From Rhodobiaceae bacterium (lineage in GTDB: Bacteria > Pseudomonadota > Alphaproteobacteria > Rhizobiales > TMED25), in assembly GCA_002699615.1 (NCBI GenBank), contig PAAM01000019.1, positions 20,936 through 72,757 of the forward strand: 51,822 nt of DNA. The letters are read 5' to 3'. Every line of letters starts with the position of its first letter. The stretch's first letter is position 1. This document shows, one piece after another, positions 17,244 to 25,707 of this stretch. The translations under genes and the position numbers were made by a program. Under the pieces are notes generated by a model, which saw nothing but the letters and a program-made list of their open reading frames with translations, searched no databases and was not told the origin of the DNA.

Positions 17244-17554
17244 TATCTCTCCTTTATTATTTTACCGATTGGGGCACCATTATGTAAATATATCTCAAGC
17301 GTGTCCCCTTCCTGCGCGGTATCTTCAATTCCAGCAGTTATATATATACCCAGAGCAGTCTCTATATTTGCAATCTTTCTTGGTATCCAATCCTTTTGTC
17401 CGAGCATATGCCGAATAACGGATATTTCTTTTACCTTTCCTTCATCAATACTTATCTTATTGAATTCAGTACTACCACATTCTGAACAAAAAAATTTTTG
17501 GGGGAATGTATATTTACTACAATTGCAACATTTTTGAATAAATAACTTATCCAT
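17243..17554 (-). CDS. DUF35 zinc-ribbon/OB-fold acyl-CoA-associated protein
   Basis: 103 aa protein with an N-terminal rubredoxin-like zinc ribbon (CCNCSKYTFPQKFFCSECGS; Cys pairs near residues 8-11 and 22-25) and a C-terminal OB fold ending TLEIYLHNGAPIGKI. Such proteins form obligate complexes with thiolase-like or HMG-CoA synthase-like partners and help bind acyl-CoA substrates. The thiolase-like partner is encoded immediately upstream. The zinc-binding Cys residues are all present. Confidence 0.87.
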   Translation of the reverse strand: MDKLFIQKCCNCSKYTFPQKFFCSECGSTEFNKISIDEGKVKEISVIRHMLGQKDWIPRKIANIETALGIYITAGIEDTAQEGDTLEIYLHNGAPIGKIIKER

Positions 17555-18697
17555 TTATATAGCCTCCAATATTGCTGCTGCAACTGTTCCACCATGTCGA
17601 TATAAAGTCATACCATAACCCGTAACAATACCAAAATTTACATCATTTAATTGTCTCTCACCAGCCCTATTTTGTAACTGTAGGACAACTTCACCAATTC
17701 CATTCAGCCCTCCTGCCATGCCGCCTGGTTGACCTGCTGAGAGCATACCACCCCATGTATTTACTGCCTGAATTTGCTCTTTCATACCTTCTAAATAGTC
17801 TCTAATTTTCTCCTCTTTTATTATCCCAAGGTCATTCAACTGCGCGAGTACAATTGCAGGATAGTCATCATAAATGCTCAGTACATCAATATCTTCAGGC
17901 GCTAATTTTGCCGATTTATAGAGCTTATGCCTAAAAGTTGTAATGCCTGTTTCTGTTCCATCGCCCTCTTGATTTTCGTAATTAAAGCTTTGCTCAAATG
18001 CCCTAATCCTGACTTGCCTTTTGAGTCTTTCATTTTCGTTTCTTGATATTATTATTGCGTAAGCACCAGCAACGACGGGCACACAATCATAACGGCAAAG
18101 GGGATCCGCAACTAATGGAGCGCTGTTATATTCTTCTTGAGTTAATTCGTTTTTGTACACAGCATATGGGTTTTTTGATGCCCAATTACGCTGGGATATC
18201 AAAAGATTAGCATAGTCACTTTTCTCTAAATTATATTTTTTCATTTGCCTTGAGGTGACTAACGAATAAACCCCGTTTGGACCACCATGACCAAGAGGTG
18301 CAAGATGATCTCGAGTCGCGCTATTATATGAATTAGCGATTTTTGCATATCCTGAAAGACCAGTCGCATCTCCAGCTAATATCAATATATTATTTGCATC
18401 TCCGGTTTTAATTGCACGAGATGCGTGCCCCAACATGTTCATTGCAGATGAGCCACCATTTGTATCTTGGAGTAACCAGCTTAAACTTAAGCCAAATCGC
18501 CAAGCTATATCAATTGCAGAGTCCGGAGCGATAGAAAATGACGCTATGGCCAGGCCATCTATTTCTTTAAGCTTCAGATTTGCATCCTCTAAAACATCCA
18601 ATACGGCATCTTTCATAAGATTCTGAACAGTTTGCTCATCATTTGGATGTCTTGTATATATGGACTGCCCGACACCAATAATTCTAGGATCAAACAT
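17555..18697 (-). CDS. thiolase-like protein lacking the catalytic Cys/His (possible acyl-CoA aldolase)
   Basis: 380 aa protein with the thiolase fold of the SCP2/lipid-transfer group. The N-terminal nucleophile region reads DTNGGSSAMNMLGHASRAI, with Ser near position 83 where thiolases have Cys. The C-terminal GGMLSAGQPGGMAGG has Q323 where the catalytic His of GHP is expected, and no second Cys motif follows. Thiolytic cleavage is therefore unlikely. Ltp2-type proteins, which also lack these residues and pair with DUF35 proteins, are retro-aldolases on steroid side-chain CoA esters. A comparable aldolase or condensing function is the best inference. The DUF35 gene begins right after its stop codon. 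Confidence 0.85.
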   Translation of the reverse strand: MFDPRIIGVGQSIYTRHPNDEQTVQNLMKDAVLDVLEDANLKLKEIDGLAIASFSIAPDSAIDIAWRFGLSLSWLLQDTNGGSSAMNMLGHASRAIKTGDANNILILAGDATGLSGYAKIANSYNSATRDHLAPLGHGGPNGVYSLVTSRQMKKYNLEKSDYANLLISQRNWASKNPYAVYKNELTQEEYNSAPLVADPLCRYDCVPVVAGAYAIIISRNENERLKRQVRIRAFEQSFNYENQEGDGTETGITTFRHKLYKSAKLAPEDIDVLSIYDDYPAIVLAQLNDLGIIKEEKIRDYLEGMKEQIQAVNTWGGMLSAGQPGGMAGGLNGIGEVVLQLQNRAGERQLNDVNFGIVTGYGMTLYRHGGTVAAAILEAI

Positions 18698-18703
18698 TAA
18701 TTC

Positions 18704-19531
18704 TTAATTTACTAGATATATTGGGATTTCGGAATGAAGCATAAGGTGCCTAGTTGCGCCACCGAATATAATTTCTCTCAAACGACTTTGAGTGTATGCA
18801 CCCTTCACAATAAGGTCAGCATCCACAGATTGACTAAAATCAAGTATGGAGTCACCAATCTTTTTTTCATCACCTGAAATTGTTACTGGCTTGGCATCTA
18901 TTCCATGAGAAGCCAATAATTCAGAAACCTGCTCGCCACTAGGACCATCAGTAATAACCTTTTCTACAGTTAAAATTGTAACATCGCTTGCTTGCTTCAG
19001 TATCGGTAAAGCAGCAAATACCGCTCTGGAACTCTCAGTTGTACAGTTCCAAGAAATAACAACTTTCTTACCAATATCAATCTGTTTATTCATCGGTATA
19101 AGCATTACAGGACGTCCGCCATCAAAAAGTGTTGTTTGAATAGAACTTAGACTCGCGCTTTGAAGCTCTTGATATGGCCTCGAAATGATGACAACATTAT
19201 AAACTCTTGAGAGGTCCCCTAAATACTTCTGATTCTCAAGCTCCTCGGATAACCACTTATATTTTAGATCTTTCAAATCAGTGTCACTTTTTTTCAAGAT
19301 ATTTATATGATCGATGAACTTCTCTTTATATTTTATTGCCTCTTCTTTGTTTTCATCATGATGTAAGGAGTCAAAAACTATCGAGCCTTCCTGCGCAATG
19401 AAGCTGTCTATCCTTTGATGGATTGCTACACCACTTACACTTGAATTATATTTTTTAGCAAGTGAAACTGCACAATCTATCAGGTGGGGTATTGTTTCAA
19501 TATATTCGAATGGTAGTAATATGTTTCTCAT
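18704..19531 (-). CDS. universal stress protein, tandem UspA domains
   Basis: 275 aa protein with two UspA-like alpha/beta domains (about 1-140 and 150-275). The first begins MRNILLPFEYIETIPHLID. The C-terminal domain has the nucleotide-loop-like GAYTQSRLREIIFGGATRHL and ends SEIPIYLVN. The G-x2-G-x9-G pattern is only partly kept, so ATP binding is uncertain. It lies between the thiolase-like gene and the Gfo/Idh gene, all in one orientation with gaps of 6 and 17 bp, hence cotranscribed with the catabolic genes. Its role in the operon is unknown. Confidence 0.85.
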   Translation of the reverse strand: MRNILLPFEYIETIPHLIDCAVSLAKKYNSSVSGVAIHQRIDSFIAQEGSIVFDSLHHDENKEEAIKYKEKFIDHINILKKSDTDLKDLKYKWLSEELENQKYLGDLSRVYNVVIISRPYQELQSASLSSIQTTLFDGGRPVMLIPMNKQIDIGKKVVISWNCTTESSRAVFAALPILKQASDVTILTVEKVITDGPSGEQVSELLASHGIDAKPVTISGDEKKIGDSILDFSQSVDADLIVKGAYTQSRLREIIFGGATRHLMLHSEIPIYLVN

Positions 19532-19548
19532 CAGAAGCTCTTAGTTCT

Positions 19549-20676
19549 TTAAAGACCTTTCATTAAATCGTTAACATCAATTGGAAGTTCAAGCTCTTTT
19601 CCGGTCTTTGACGATAGATCCATAGCCATAGTCAGCACAAGATTTCGATGGCCCTCTTCTGCTGTAGCATGCGGTGTATCTTTCCCAAGGTATATACGAC
19701 TAAACCAAGAGTTTGTTTCTTCTCTCATTGGGCCCCATAAGTCCCCATTATATATATCGCCTGGCGGAAAACTTGTCAGAAAATCAACATTCCTGGTGGC
19801 CTCTATTTGCAAACCCTCAGGCCTGTATGCAGGCCCCTGATTAAACTCTGTAGCCAAAATTACATCCCTATGGGTATCTTCAATATCAATAACACCTTTA
19901 GTTCCAACGACGCCAATCTCAAGTCCATAAACAGCTCCCGGCCAGACTTTTGGAAGTGCCCAACAAATATTCATGCTAAAAATTGTACCATCTTCCATGG
20001 TGAAAACGCCAAAAGTTGCATCTTTGGTTCCGAGCTCTGCCATAATTTTTTCTGTGGAACGCGCAAAAATTGAAACAGGTTTGGCTTGATCTCCTAGCAT
20101 CCATAAAGCCATATCTAGGCTGTGAGTGCCTGATACTACCATTGGTGTTAAATGTCTTCTATCTTGAGATAACCTTACTTCCCCCGTGGGTGCCATTTTA
20201 TTCATAAATGCTCTCACCACAACAGCAGTCGCTTCACCAATTTGCCCATTATTTATTCTCTCTTTTACAGCCAAAAAACGTCTCCTAAACCTTTGAGTGT
20301 ACCCAACAACTGCATCTACTCCGGCTTCTTGGATTGCATTTAATACTTTTAAAGACTCAACAGCGTCAGTAGCCAGTGGCTTTTCGATAAGCATTGGAAG
20401 CTTTCTTTCAACGGCTGATAGTATTGGCTCAACGTGGCTCCAAGTTGACGTGGCCACGATCACTGCATCGACCTCAGGCCGCTCAATTAGCTCTCTAAAG
20501 TTTGTTGTGAAAAAATCAGCTTTAATATCTTCTTTCAGCTTTAATCCCAAGTCTTCATTAATATCGGAAAGCCCTATCCATCCGATCCCAGGATATTCCT
20601 TAGCGAGTGTTGAACGCATCCTACCGACGACACCGCAACCAACAACTGCTAAACCTAATTTCTTCTCGCTTATCAT
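19549..20676 (-). CDS. Gfo/Idh/MocA family NAD(P)-dependent oxidoreductase
   Basis: 375 aa oxidoreductase with an N-terminal Rossmann domain (LGLAVVGCGVVGRMRS) and the family motif EKPLATD near residue 96, where the Lys is catalytic. The C-terminal alpha/beta domain forms the substrate pocket. Members oxidise sugars, inositols or other cyclic alcohols. A good ribosome site (AAGGA, 7 nt before ATG) is seen. It is the first gene of the six-gene operon and follows trmD in the same orientation after 65 bp, so the operon could be read from the trmD promoter or its own. Confidence 0.88.
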   Translation of the reverse strand: MISEKKLGLAVVGCGVVGRMRSTLAKEYPGIGWIGLSDINEDLGLKLKEDIKADFFTTNFRELIERPEVDAVIVATSTWSHVEPILSAVERKLPMLIEKPLATDAVESLKVLNAIQEAGVDAVVGYTQRFRRRFLAVKERINNGQIGEATAVVVRAFMNKMAPTGEVRLSQDRRHLTPMVVSGTHSLDMALWMLGDQAKPVSIFARSTEKIMAELGTKDATFGVFTMEDGTIFSMNICWALPKVWPGAVYGLEIGVVGTKGVIDIEDTHRDVILATEFNQGPAYRPEGLQIEATRNVDFLTSFPPGDIYNGDLWGPMREETNSWFSRIYLGKDTPHATAEEGHRNLVLTMAMDLSSKTGKELELPIDVNDLMKGL

Positions 20677-20741
20677 TATTGTATCCTTTTTAATGATTCT
20701 TCATTCTAATCAAAAATCTTAATTATTCAATTGATTTAAAT

Positions 20742-21467
20742 TTATGAGGAGTCAGGATCTTTTATTTTCTTTTGAAATTTCTCGTATAAGTCTGGTCTAT
20801 TTTTTTCTGTAGTAAGAAATGACTGACTATTCCTCCATTTATTGATTGCCTCATGATCTCCTGATAAAAGTATGTCAGGTATTTTCGATCCGTCATAATC
20901 TCTCGGTAATGTATATTGGGGATATTCAAGAAGCCCGCCCTCGAAGCTTTCGCTTTCAACGGAGGCTTTTGTGCTTAGCACCCCGTCTAACAATCTTACA
21001 CATGAGTCAATGATATTGATCGCCGCAATATCTCCATTTGTCAGAATATAATCGCCAATTGATAGCTCCAAAGCACCAGCTAACTCAATTATTCTTTGAT
21101 CAATTCCTTCAAATCTTCCACATAAAAATATGAGCCCCTCTTTTTTTACTAGCTCTTTTGTTATTTTCTGATCGTATTTGATACCTCTCGCCGCCGGTAC
21201 AATAAGTGGCCTTTTATCACCATTTAGTCGCATCTTTTTAATAATAGGAAGTACGATATCTGCTCTCATAATCATACCCGGTCCGCCACCTGCTGGTGGA
21301 CCATCGATCTTAACTTTCTTGTTATTTTGCCGCTTTTCTAGTGGAATTATATCAAGGCTCCATTTTCCTTCAGCTAAGGATTTACCAATATTACTGAACT
21401 CAAGTGGCCCAGGAAATATCTCAGGCGTTGTTGTAATTATAGATATTTTCCATGTAGAGGTACTCAT
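20742..21467 (-). CDS. trmD: tRNA (guanine-N1)-methyltransferase TrmD
   Basis: 241 aa SPOUT methyltransferase that makes m1G37 in tRNAs, preventing +1 frameshifting. The trefoil-knot motifs are clear: GGGPGM early, FLCGRFEGIDQRIIE, SIGDYILTNGDIAA and the C-terminal YPQYTLPRDYDGSKIPDILLSGDH. The usual alphaproteobacterial order is ffh, rpsP, rimM, trmD, rplS. Here rimM is absent upstream (only 109 bp separate it from rpsP) and rplS is not downstream, where a catabolic operon begins instead. Confidence 0.96.
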   Translation of the reverse strand: MSTSTWKISIITTTPEIFPGPLEFSNIGKSLAEGKWSLDIIPLEKRQNNKKVKIDGPPAGGGPGMIMRADIVLPIIKKMRLNGDKRPLIVPAARGIKYDQKITKELVKKEGLIFLCGRFEGIDQRIIELAGALELSIGDYILTNGDIAAINIIDSCVRLLDGVLSTKASVESESFEGGLLEYPQYTLPRDYDGSKIPDILLSGDHEAINKWRNSQSFLTTEKNRPDLYEKFQKKIKDPDSS

Positions 21468-21576
21468 CTTTGATTCGTGCGCAGCCTATTTTACTCAACA
21501 TAAATTCTATCAATAAAATACACCTTTATTGGGGCAATTGATATTAATAATTAATGTATTTTTGTGATAGTTTTAA

Positions 21577-22011
21577 TTATTTTTCTTTGTCTTCTGCTGG
21601 TACATCCTCAGCGGCAGGTTCTTCTGCTGGCACTTCTTCAGCAGCAGGTTCTTCTGCTGGTGCTTCTTCAGCGGCAGGTGCTTCTGCTGGTGCTTCCTCA
21701 GCAGTTTCGTCTTTATCTTTTTTTGGAATTGCTTTTTTTGGATTATTTCTTGTTGGACGTTTCGCAATATCTTCGGCGTCTAAAAATCTTAAAACTCTAT
21801 CTGTTGGTTTTGCGCCAACGCCAAGCCAATATTTTATCCTATCAATTTTTAAAGTGACTCTTTCATTGCTTTCCTTTGAAAGTAGAGGGTTATATGTTCC
21901 TAGTTTTTCGATAAATCTCCCGTCTCTTGGATTTCTGACATCTGTAACTACTATTCTATAGTATGGACGCTTCTTAGAGCCACCTCTTGCTAACCTAATT
22001 TTTAATGCCAT
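21577..22011 (-). CDS. rpsP: 30S ribosomal protein bS16 with repetitive acidic C-terminal extension
   Basis: 144 aa protein. Residues 1-85 are a normal bS16 core ([36 protein letters not shown]). After a basic linker ([17 protein letters not shown]) comes a 40-residue tail made of four decapeptide units rich in Glu, Pro and Ala. E. coli bS16 is 82 aa. Shorter tails are common in Alphaproteobacteria, but this regular acidic repeat is notable. It follows ffh in the same orientation with a 46-bp gap. Confidence 0.96.
   Translation of the reverse strand: MALKIRLARGGSKKRPYYRIVVTDVRNPRDGRFIEKLGTYNPLLSKESNERVTLKIDRIKYWLGVGAKPTDRVLRFLDAEDIAKRPTRNNPKKAIPKKDKDETAEEAPAEAPAAEEAPAEEPAAEEVPAEEPAAEDVPAEDKEK
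21580..21699 (-). repeat. 30-bp tandem repeat encoding the bS16 tail
   Basis: Four imperfect 30-bp units in frame within rpsP encode [30 protein letters not shown] and [10 protein letters not shown]. The DNA copies are similar enough for slippage, so copy number may vary between strains. Confidence 0.85.
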
Positions 22012-22057
22012 TGCAATTCCTTCGTTTTAAAAAAATCCCGTTTATAAATAACCATAA

Positions 22058-23557
22058 TCATTTTTTTCGTCCAGTTATATTTAATAAATTAGATAATTTA
22101 TTCTGGGAGCTGGGTAATCCAGGCAATCCAGGTAATTTTGATCCCGCAGAACCACTTTGCAAATCAGATAGCATTTTTTCACTCAATTTACTATCATTTA
22201 ATTTATTTATTTCAGACTTATCTGTATTAGGCAATCCAAGATCATGATCCAACATACCCTTTTTACCAAATTTTTTCATCATATCGGATGTCTGTCTATA
22301 TAGTTTAATCAGTTTATTAATTTCTGAAACCTCTGTTCCTGACCCCATCGCAATCCTTCTCTTTCTTGATGCATTCAATATTTTTGGATTTCTTTTTTCT
22401 TTTGGAGTCATAGATGAGATTATGGCAATTTGTTTTTTAATTATTTGGTCGTTAATATTTGACTCGGCCATCTGCTTTTTCGCTTTGTTTATCCCAGGAA
22501 GCATCCCTAGAATGCCTGAAATTCCTCCCATTTTTGACATCTGCTTGAGTTGTTGTGCCATATCATCAAGATCAAATAGACCCTTTGATATTTTCTTGGC
22601 GATCTTGTTTGCTTTATCAGCGTCGATTGTATCCTTTGCTTTCTCAACAAGTGAGACAACATCACCCATTCCCAATATTCTGTTTGATATTCTATCGGGA
22701 TAAAATTCTTCAAAGTTATCTATCTTTTCTCCAATACCAGCAAATAGTATTGGCTTACCAGTTACATGCCTCATTGATAAGGCTGCCCCACCCCTTGCAT
22801 CACCATCAAGCCTTGTCAGAATTACGCCAGTCAAAGGCATTTTTTCTGAAAATGTTTTTGCAACATTTACGGCATCCTGTCCAGTAAGTGAGTCTGCAAC
22901 TAGTACAACGTTATGGGCATCGGCAACTTTGTTTACGCTGTCCAATTCATCCATTAGAGCATCATCAACATGCATTCGGCCAGCTGTGTCGAGAATAAGG
23001 ACGTCAAAACCTCCCAGTTTTGCCTCTTTGCAGGCTCTCTTTGTGATTTCGATTGGTTTTTGACCCTTTACTATTGGTAATGTCTCTATTGCATTTTCTG
23101 CCCCTAGGATTTCGAGCTGCTCTTGGGCAGCTGGCCTGCTGACATCAAGTGATGCCATCAATGTCTTCAATTTTGATTTGTTTCTTATATAATTTGCCAA
23201 TTTTGCTGATGTTGTTGTTTTACCCGAACCTTGAAGACCAACCATCATTATTATGGAGGGAGGCCCAGATCTAAGATTTAACTCTACATTTTCAGATCCA
23301 AGTAGCTCAGTGAGTTGGTCATTTACAATTTTTATTACTGTCTGGCCTGGTGATACTGACTTTATAACCTCTTCACCAATTGCTTTTTCTCGAACTTTTT
23401 CAAGAAAATCCTTTACAACCTCTAATGCGACATCAGCTTCCAGAAGCGCCCTTCGCACTTCCCTCAACGCATCGTCGACATTAGCTTCAGTTAGAAGACC
23501 TCTTCCTGTTAATTTAGAAAATACAGATGAGAGCCTATCAGACAGCGTATCAAACAT
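22058..23557 (-). CDS. ffh: signal recognition particle GTPase Ffh
   Basis: 499 aa SRP54 homologue that binds signal sequences and 4.5S RNA and docks with FtsY for co-translational membrane insertion. It has the N domain (1-90), G domain with P-loop GLQGSGKTTTSAKLA (about 107-120), DTAGRMHVD and TRLDGDARGGAA, and a Met-rich M domain including RIAMGSGTEVSEINKLIKLY, the RNA-binding helix-turn-helix. A Gly/Pro/Leu-rich segment (SAGSKLPGLPGLP) follows the M domain. It heads the ffh-rpsP-trmD unit. Confidence 0.97.
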   Translation of the reverse strand: MFDTLSDRLSSVFSKLTGRGLLTEANVDDALREVRRALLEADVALEVVKDFLEKVREKAIGEEVIKSVSPGQTVIKIVNDQLTELLGSENVELNLRSGPPSIIMMVGLQGSGKTTTSAKLANYIRNKSKLKTLMASLDVSRPAAQEQLEILGAENAIETLPIVKGQKPIEITKRACKEAKLGGFDVLILDTAGRMHVDDALMDELDSVNKVADAHNVVLVADSLTGQDAVNVAKTFSEKMPLTGVILTRLDGDARGGAALSMRHVTGKPILFAGIGEKIDNFEEFYPDRISNRILGMGDVVSLVEKAKDTIDADKANKIAKKISKGLFDLDDMAQQLKQMSKMGGISGILGMLPGINKAKKQMAESNINDQIIKKQIAIISSMTPKEKRNPKILNASRKRRIAMGSGTEVSEINKLIKLYRQTSDMMKKFGKKGMLDHDLGLPNTDKSEINKLNDSKLSEKMLSDLQSGSAGSKLPGLPGLPSSQNKLSNLLNITGRKK

Positions 23558-23671
23558 TTATCACCTTTAATTTTATCTGCAGGGGCAGTTGTAAATTATT
23601 TATGCAATAATATATTAAAATAGTTCTATTAGTCTAACAATTACTATCATAAAATGAGAAAAATAACTATA

Positions 23672-23701
23672 TTGCATATATATGCAACTTCAGCCTGAAG
23701 T
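23672..23701. promoter_or_regulatory. two abutting perfect palindromes between ffh and the aminotransferase operon
   Basis: The first is a 16-bp perfect palindrome, TTGCATATATATGCAA, at 23672-23687. It is immediately followed by ACTTCAG-C-CTGAAGT, a perfect 7-bp-arm inverted repeat at 23687-23701. A separate half-site TATGCAA lies at 23601-23607. The 177-bp divergent gap must hold promoters for both directions, so these are candidate operator sites. They are 33 bp upstream of the aminotransferase start codon. Confidence 0.5.
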
Positions 23702-23734
23702 AGTTAGAATTGAAATAAAAAAGTATAATTTAAT

Positions 23735-24853
23735 ATGGAAACGATAAACTTCGTAGATTTAAAAAAACAATACTCAGTGATAGAGAGTGATGTTAATGAG
23801 TCCTTGGCCGCAATTTTAAAAAGTGGTCAGTTTATACTAGGGCCAGTTGTTGAAAAAGCCGAAGACGCACTATCTCAATATACAAATGCAAACCACGCAA
23901 TTACCGTTTCGAGCGGAACAGACGCACTCTTTGTTAGTTTACTGGCGCTTGGAATTGGACCTGGATCAAAAGTCTTTATTCCAGCCTTCACATATACAGC
24001 AACAGCAGAAGTAATAGCACTTCTGGGCGCAGAGCCTGCCTTTGTTGACGTGGATGAGGATACTTATAACATATCATGTGATAGTTTAACTGAGAAAATA
24101 AATCATTATCAAAGATCAGAATTATCAAATTCTGCCATAATTGCAGTTGATCTATTCGGGCTTCCAGCGGATTACAATACCATTTATGATATTGCCGTAA
24201 ACTTTGGTTTACACCTAATATCTGATGCAGCTCAATCTTTTGGAGGTTCAATTGAGAACCAAAAAGTAGGAAAATTGTCTCCAGTAACAACTACAAGCTT
24301 TTACCCAACTAAGCCACTATCTTGTTATGGTGACGGAGGGGCTGTATTTACAGATGATGATGAACTAGCAATGAAAATTAAATCAATTAGATCACATGGT
24401 ATCACTGATAACCCATATGAAAATATCCGGATAGGGACGAACGCACGTTTTGACGCAATGCAAGCCGCTGTCATATTAAGTAAGCTAAAAATATTTGATG
24501 AAGAGTTAGGTAAGAGAGAAAATACCGCACAAATATATAATCAAGAGTTAAAAGGCGTAGTCAAAACTCCAACGATCACAAATCAGGTAAAATCAGCGTG
24601 GGCCCATTATACAATTAGAACAAGGGATAGAGATGAACTAAGGAAATTCTTAACGGAAAATAATATTCCAACAATGATATACTATCCAAAAGGTATGCAT
24701 GAGCAAACAGCTTATAAAAAATATCACAATGGAAATCCTCTAATAGTAAGTGAAAAGCTCTGTGGTGAAGTTTTGAGCCTCCCATTACACCCATATATGA
24801 GTGAAGATCAAGTTTATTATGTTTCAGAAAAGGTGAAAGAGTTTATTGGGTAA
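23735..24853 (+). CDS. DegT/DnrJ/EryC1/StrS family PLP aminotransferase
   Basis: 372 aa fold-type I PLP enzyme, typically an aminotransferase of nucleotide-linked oxo-sugars in surface polysaccharide synthesis. Motifs include FILGPVVEKAEDAL, SSGTDALFVSLLALGIGPG, the cofactor Asp in LISDAAQSFGGS and the Schiff-base Lys in SFYPTKPLSCYGDGGA. The C-terminal TMIYYPKGMHEQTAYKK and SLPLHPYMS match the family. It is the first gene of a plus-strand unit with dapF (2 bp gap). Whether it acts in sugar or in amino-acid metabolism is not shown by its neighbours. Confidence 0.9.
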   Translation: METINFVDLKKQYSVIESDVNESLAAILKSGQFILGPVVEKAEDALSQYTNANHAITVSSGTDALFVSLLALGIGPGSKVFIPAFTYTATAEVIALLGAEPAFVDVDEDTYNISCDSLTEKINHYQRSELSNSAIIAVDLFGLPADYNTIYDIAVNFGLHLISDAAQSFGGSIENQKVGKLSPVTTTSFYPTKPLSCYGDGGAVFTDDDELAMKIKSIRSHGITDNPYENIRIGTNARFDAMQAAVILSKLKIFDEELGKRENTAQIYNQELKGVVKTPTITNQVKSAWAHYTIRTRDRDELRKFLTENNIPTMIYYPKGMHEQTAYKKYHNGNPLIVSEKLCGEVLSLPLHPYMSEDQVYYVSEKVKEFIG

Positions 24854-24855
24854 GA

Positions 24856-25707
24856 ATGCTGAAAAGTATAAAATATCATAAAATGAACGGCGCTGGTAAT
24901 GAGTTCATTATAATAGATAACTCAGAAATTGGTTTTGCATATACTTCAAATGTGGTTAAGTCGATTTATTCTAGTTCGCCTGAAATAAATTATGACCAGT
25001 TAATTACAATTGAAAAAAGGGCAGGGCAGTACCTGGATATAAATATCTGGAATAAAGATGGCAGTACTGCAGAAGCATGTGGTAATGCATCAAGATGTGT
25101 TGCAAAGTTAATTTTTGATGAAATGGACTGTGAGTATGTTGAATTAAGATCAAAACATTGCGTACATATTTGTAAGAAGATGATTAATGGCGGTGTAACG
25201 GTAAACATGGGTCAAGCGAATACTGAATGGAAGAGCATCCCCACATTACTTGAAGTAAATGATACACTTAACTTCAATTATAATTTTGATTTTAAAGATC
25301 TTGAAGGGGTAAAATATACCAGTGTAATAAATGTTGGTAACCCACATATCATATTTTGGTTTGATAATATAGAAAATATTAAGCCACAAACGATAGGTCC
25401 ATTGGTTGAGAGTCATAAAATTTTTCCAGAAAAAATAAATGTTAGTTTCGCAGAAATAATTGACAAGAATAATATAAAGTTAGTGGTATGGGAAAGAGGA
25501 GCAGGCATTACAAAAGCGTGCGGCACCGCTGCTTGTGCGGCTGCTTATTCAGCTATGAAATTAGGACTTTCGAGTGATAATTTGAATATAAGTTTACCGG
25601 GGGGTACATTAGAGATTAATATTGACTCCGAGGGTAATATTCATAAAACTGGGCCGGTAGAACTTGAATATTCGAGTTCAATAGCTATCGAGGGTCTCTA
25701 TGAGTAA
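24856..25707 (+). CDS. dapF: diaminopimelate epimerase
   Basis: 283 aa PLP-independent racemase converting LL- to meso-diaminopimelate for lysine and peptidoglycan synthesis. The two catalytic Cys motifs are present, EACGNASRC (about residue 75) and KACGTAACAAAY (about 222), as is the N-terminal MNGAGNEFIIID. It overlaps mtaB by 8 bp. The dapF-mtaB-ftsY order is conserved in Alphaproteobacteria. Confidence 0.96.
   Translation: MLKSIKYHKMNGAGNEFIIIDNSEIGFAYTSNVVKSIYSSSPEINYDQLITIEKRAGQYLDINIWNKDGSTAEACGNASRCVAKLIFDEMDCEYVELRSKHCVHICKKMINGGVTVNMGQANTEWKSIPTLLEVNDTLNFNYNFDFKDLEGVKYTSVINVGNPHIIFWFDNIENIKPQTIGPLVESHKIFPEKINVSFAEIIDKNNIKLVVWERGAGITKACGTAACAAAYSAMKLGLSSDNLNISLPGGTLEINIDSEGNIHKTGPVELEYSSSIAIEGLYE

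Noticed and set aside
21468-21576. Remnant or tiny rimM between rpsP and trmD
   Set aside because: Only 109 bp of AT-rich DNA with a short TATCAAT/ATTGATA repeat; no coding similarity visible in any frame.
21554-21961. Long Ser/Ala-rich open frame on the plus strand opposite rpsP
   Set aside because: It is a by-product of the repetitive E/P/A coding of rpsP read in reverse and has no ribosome site.
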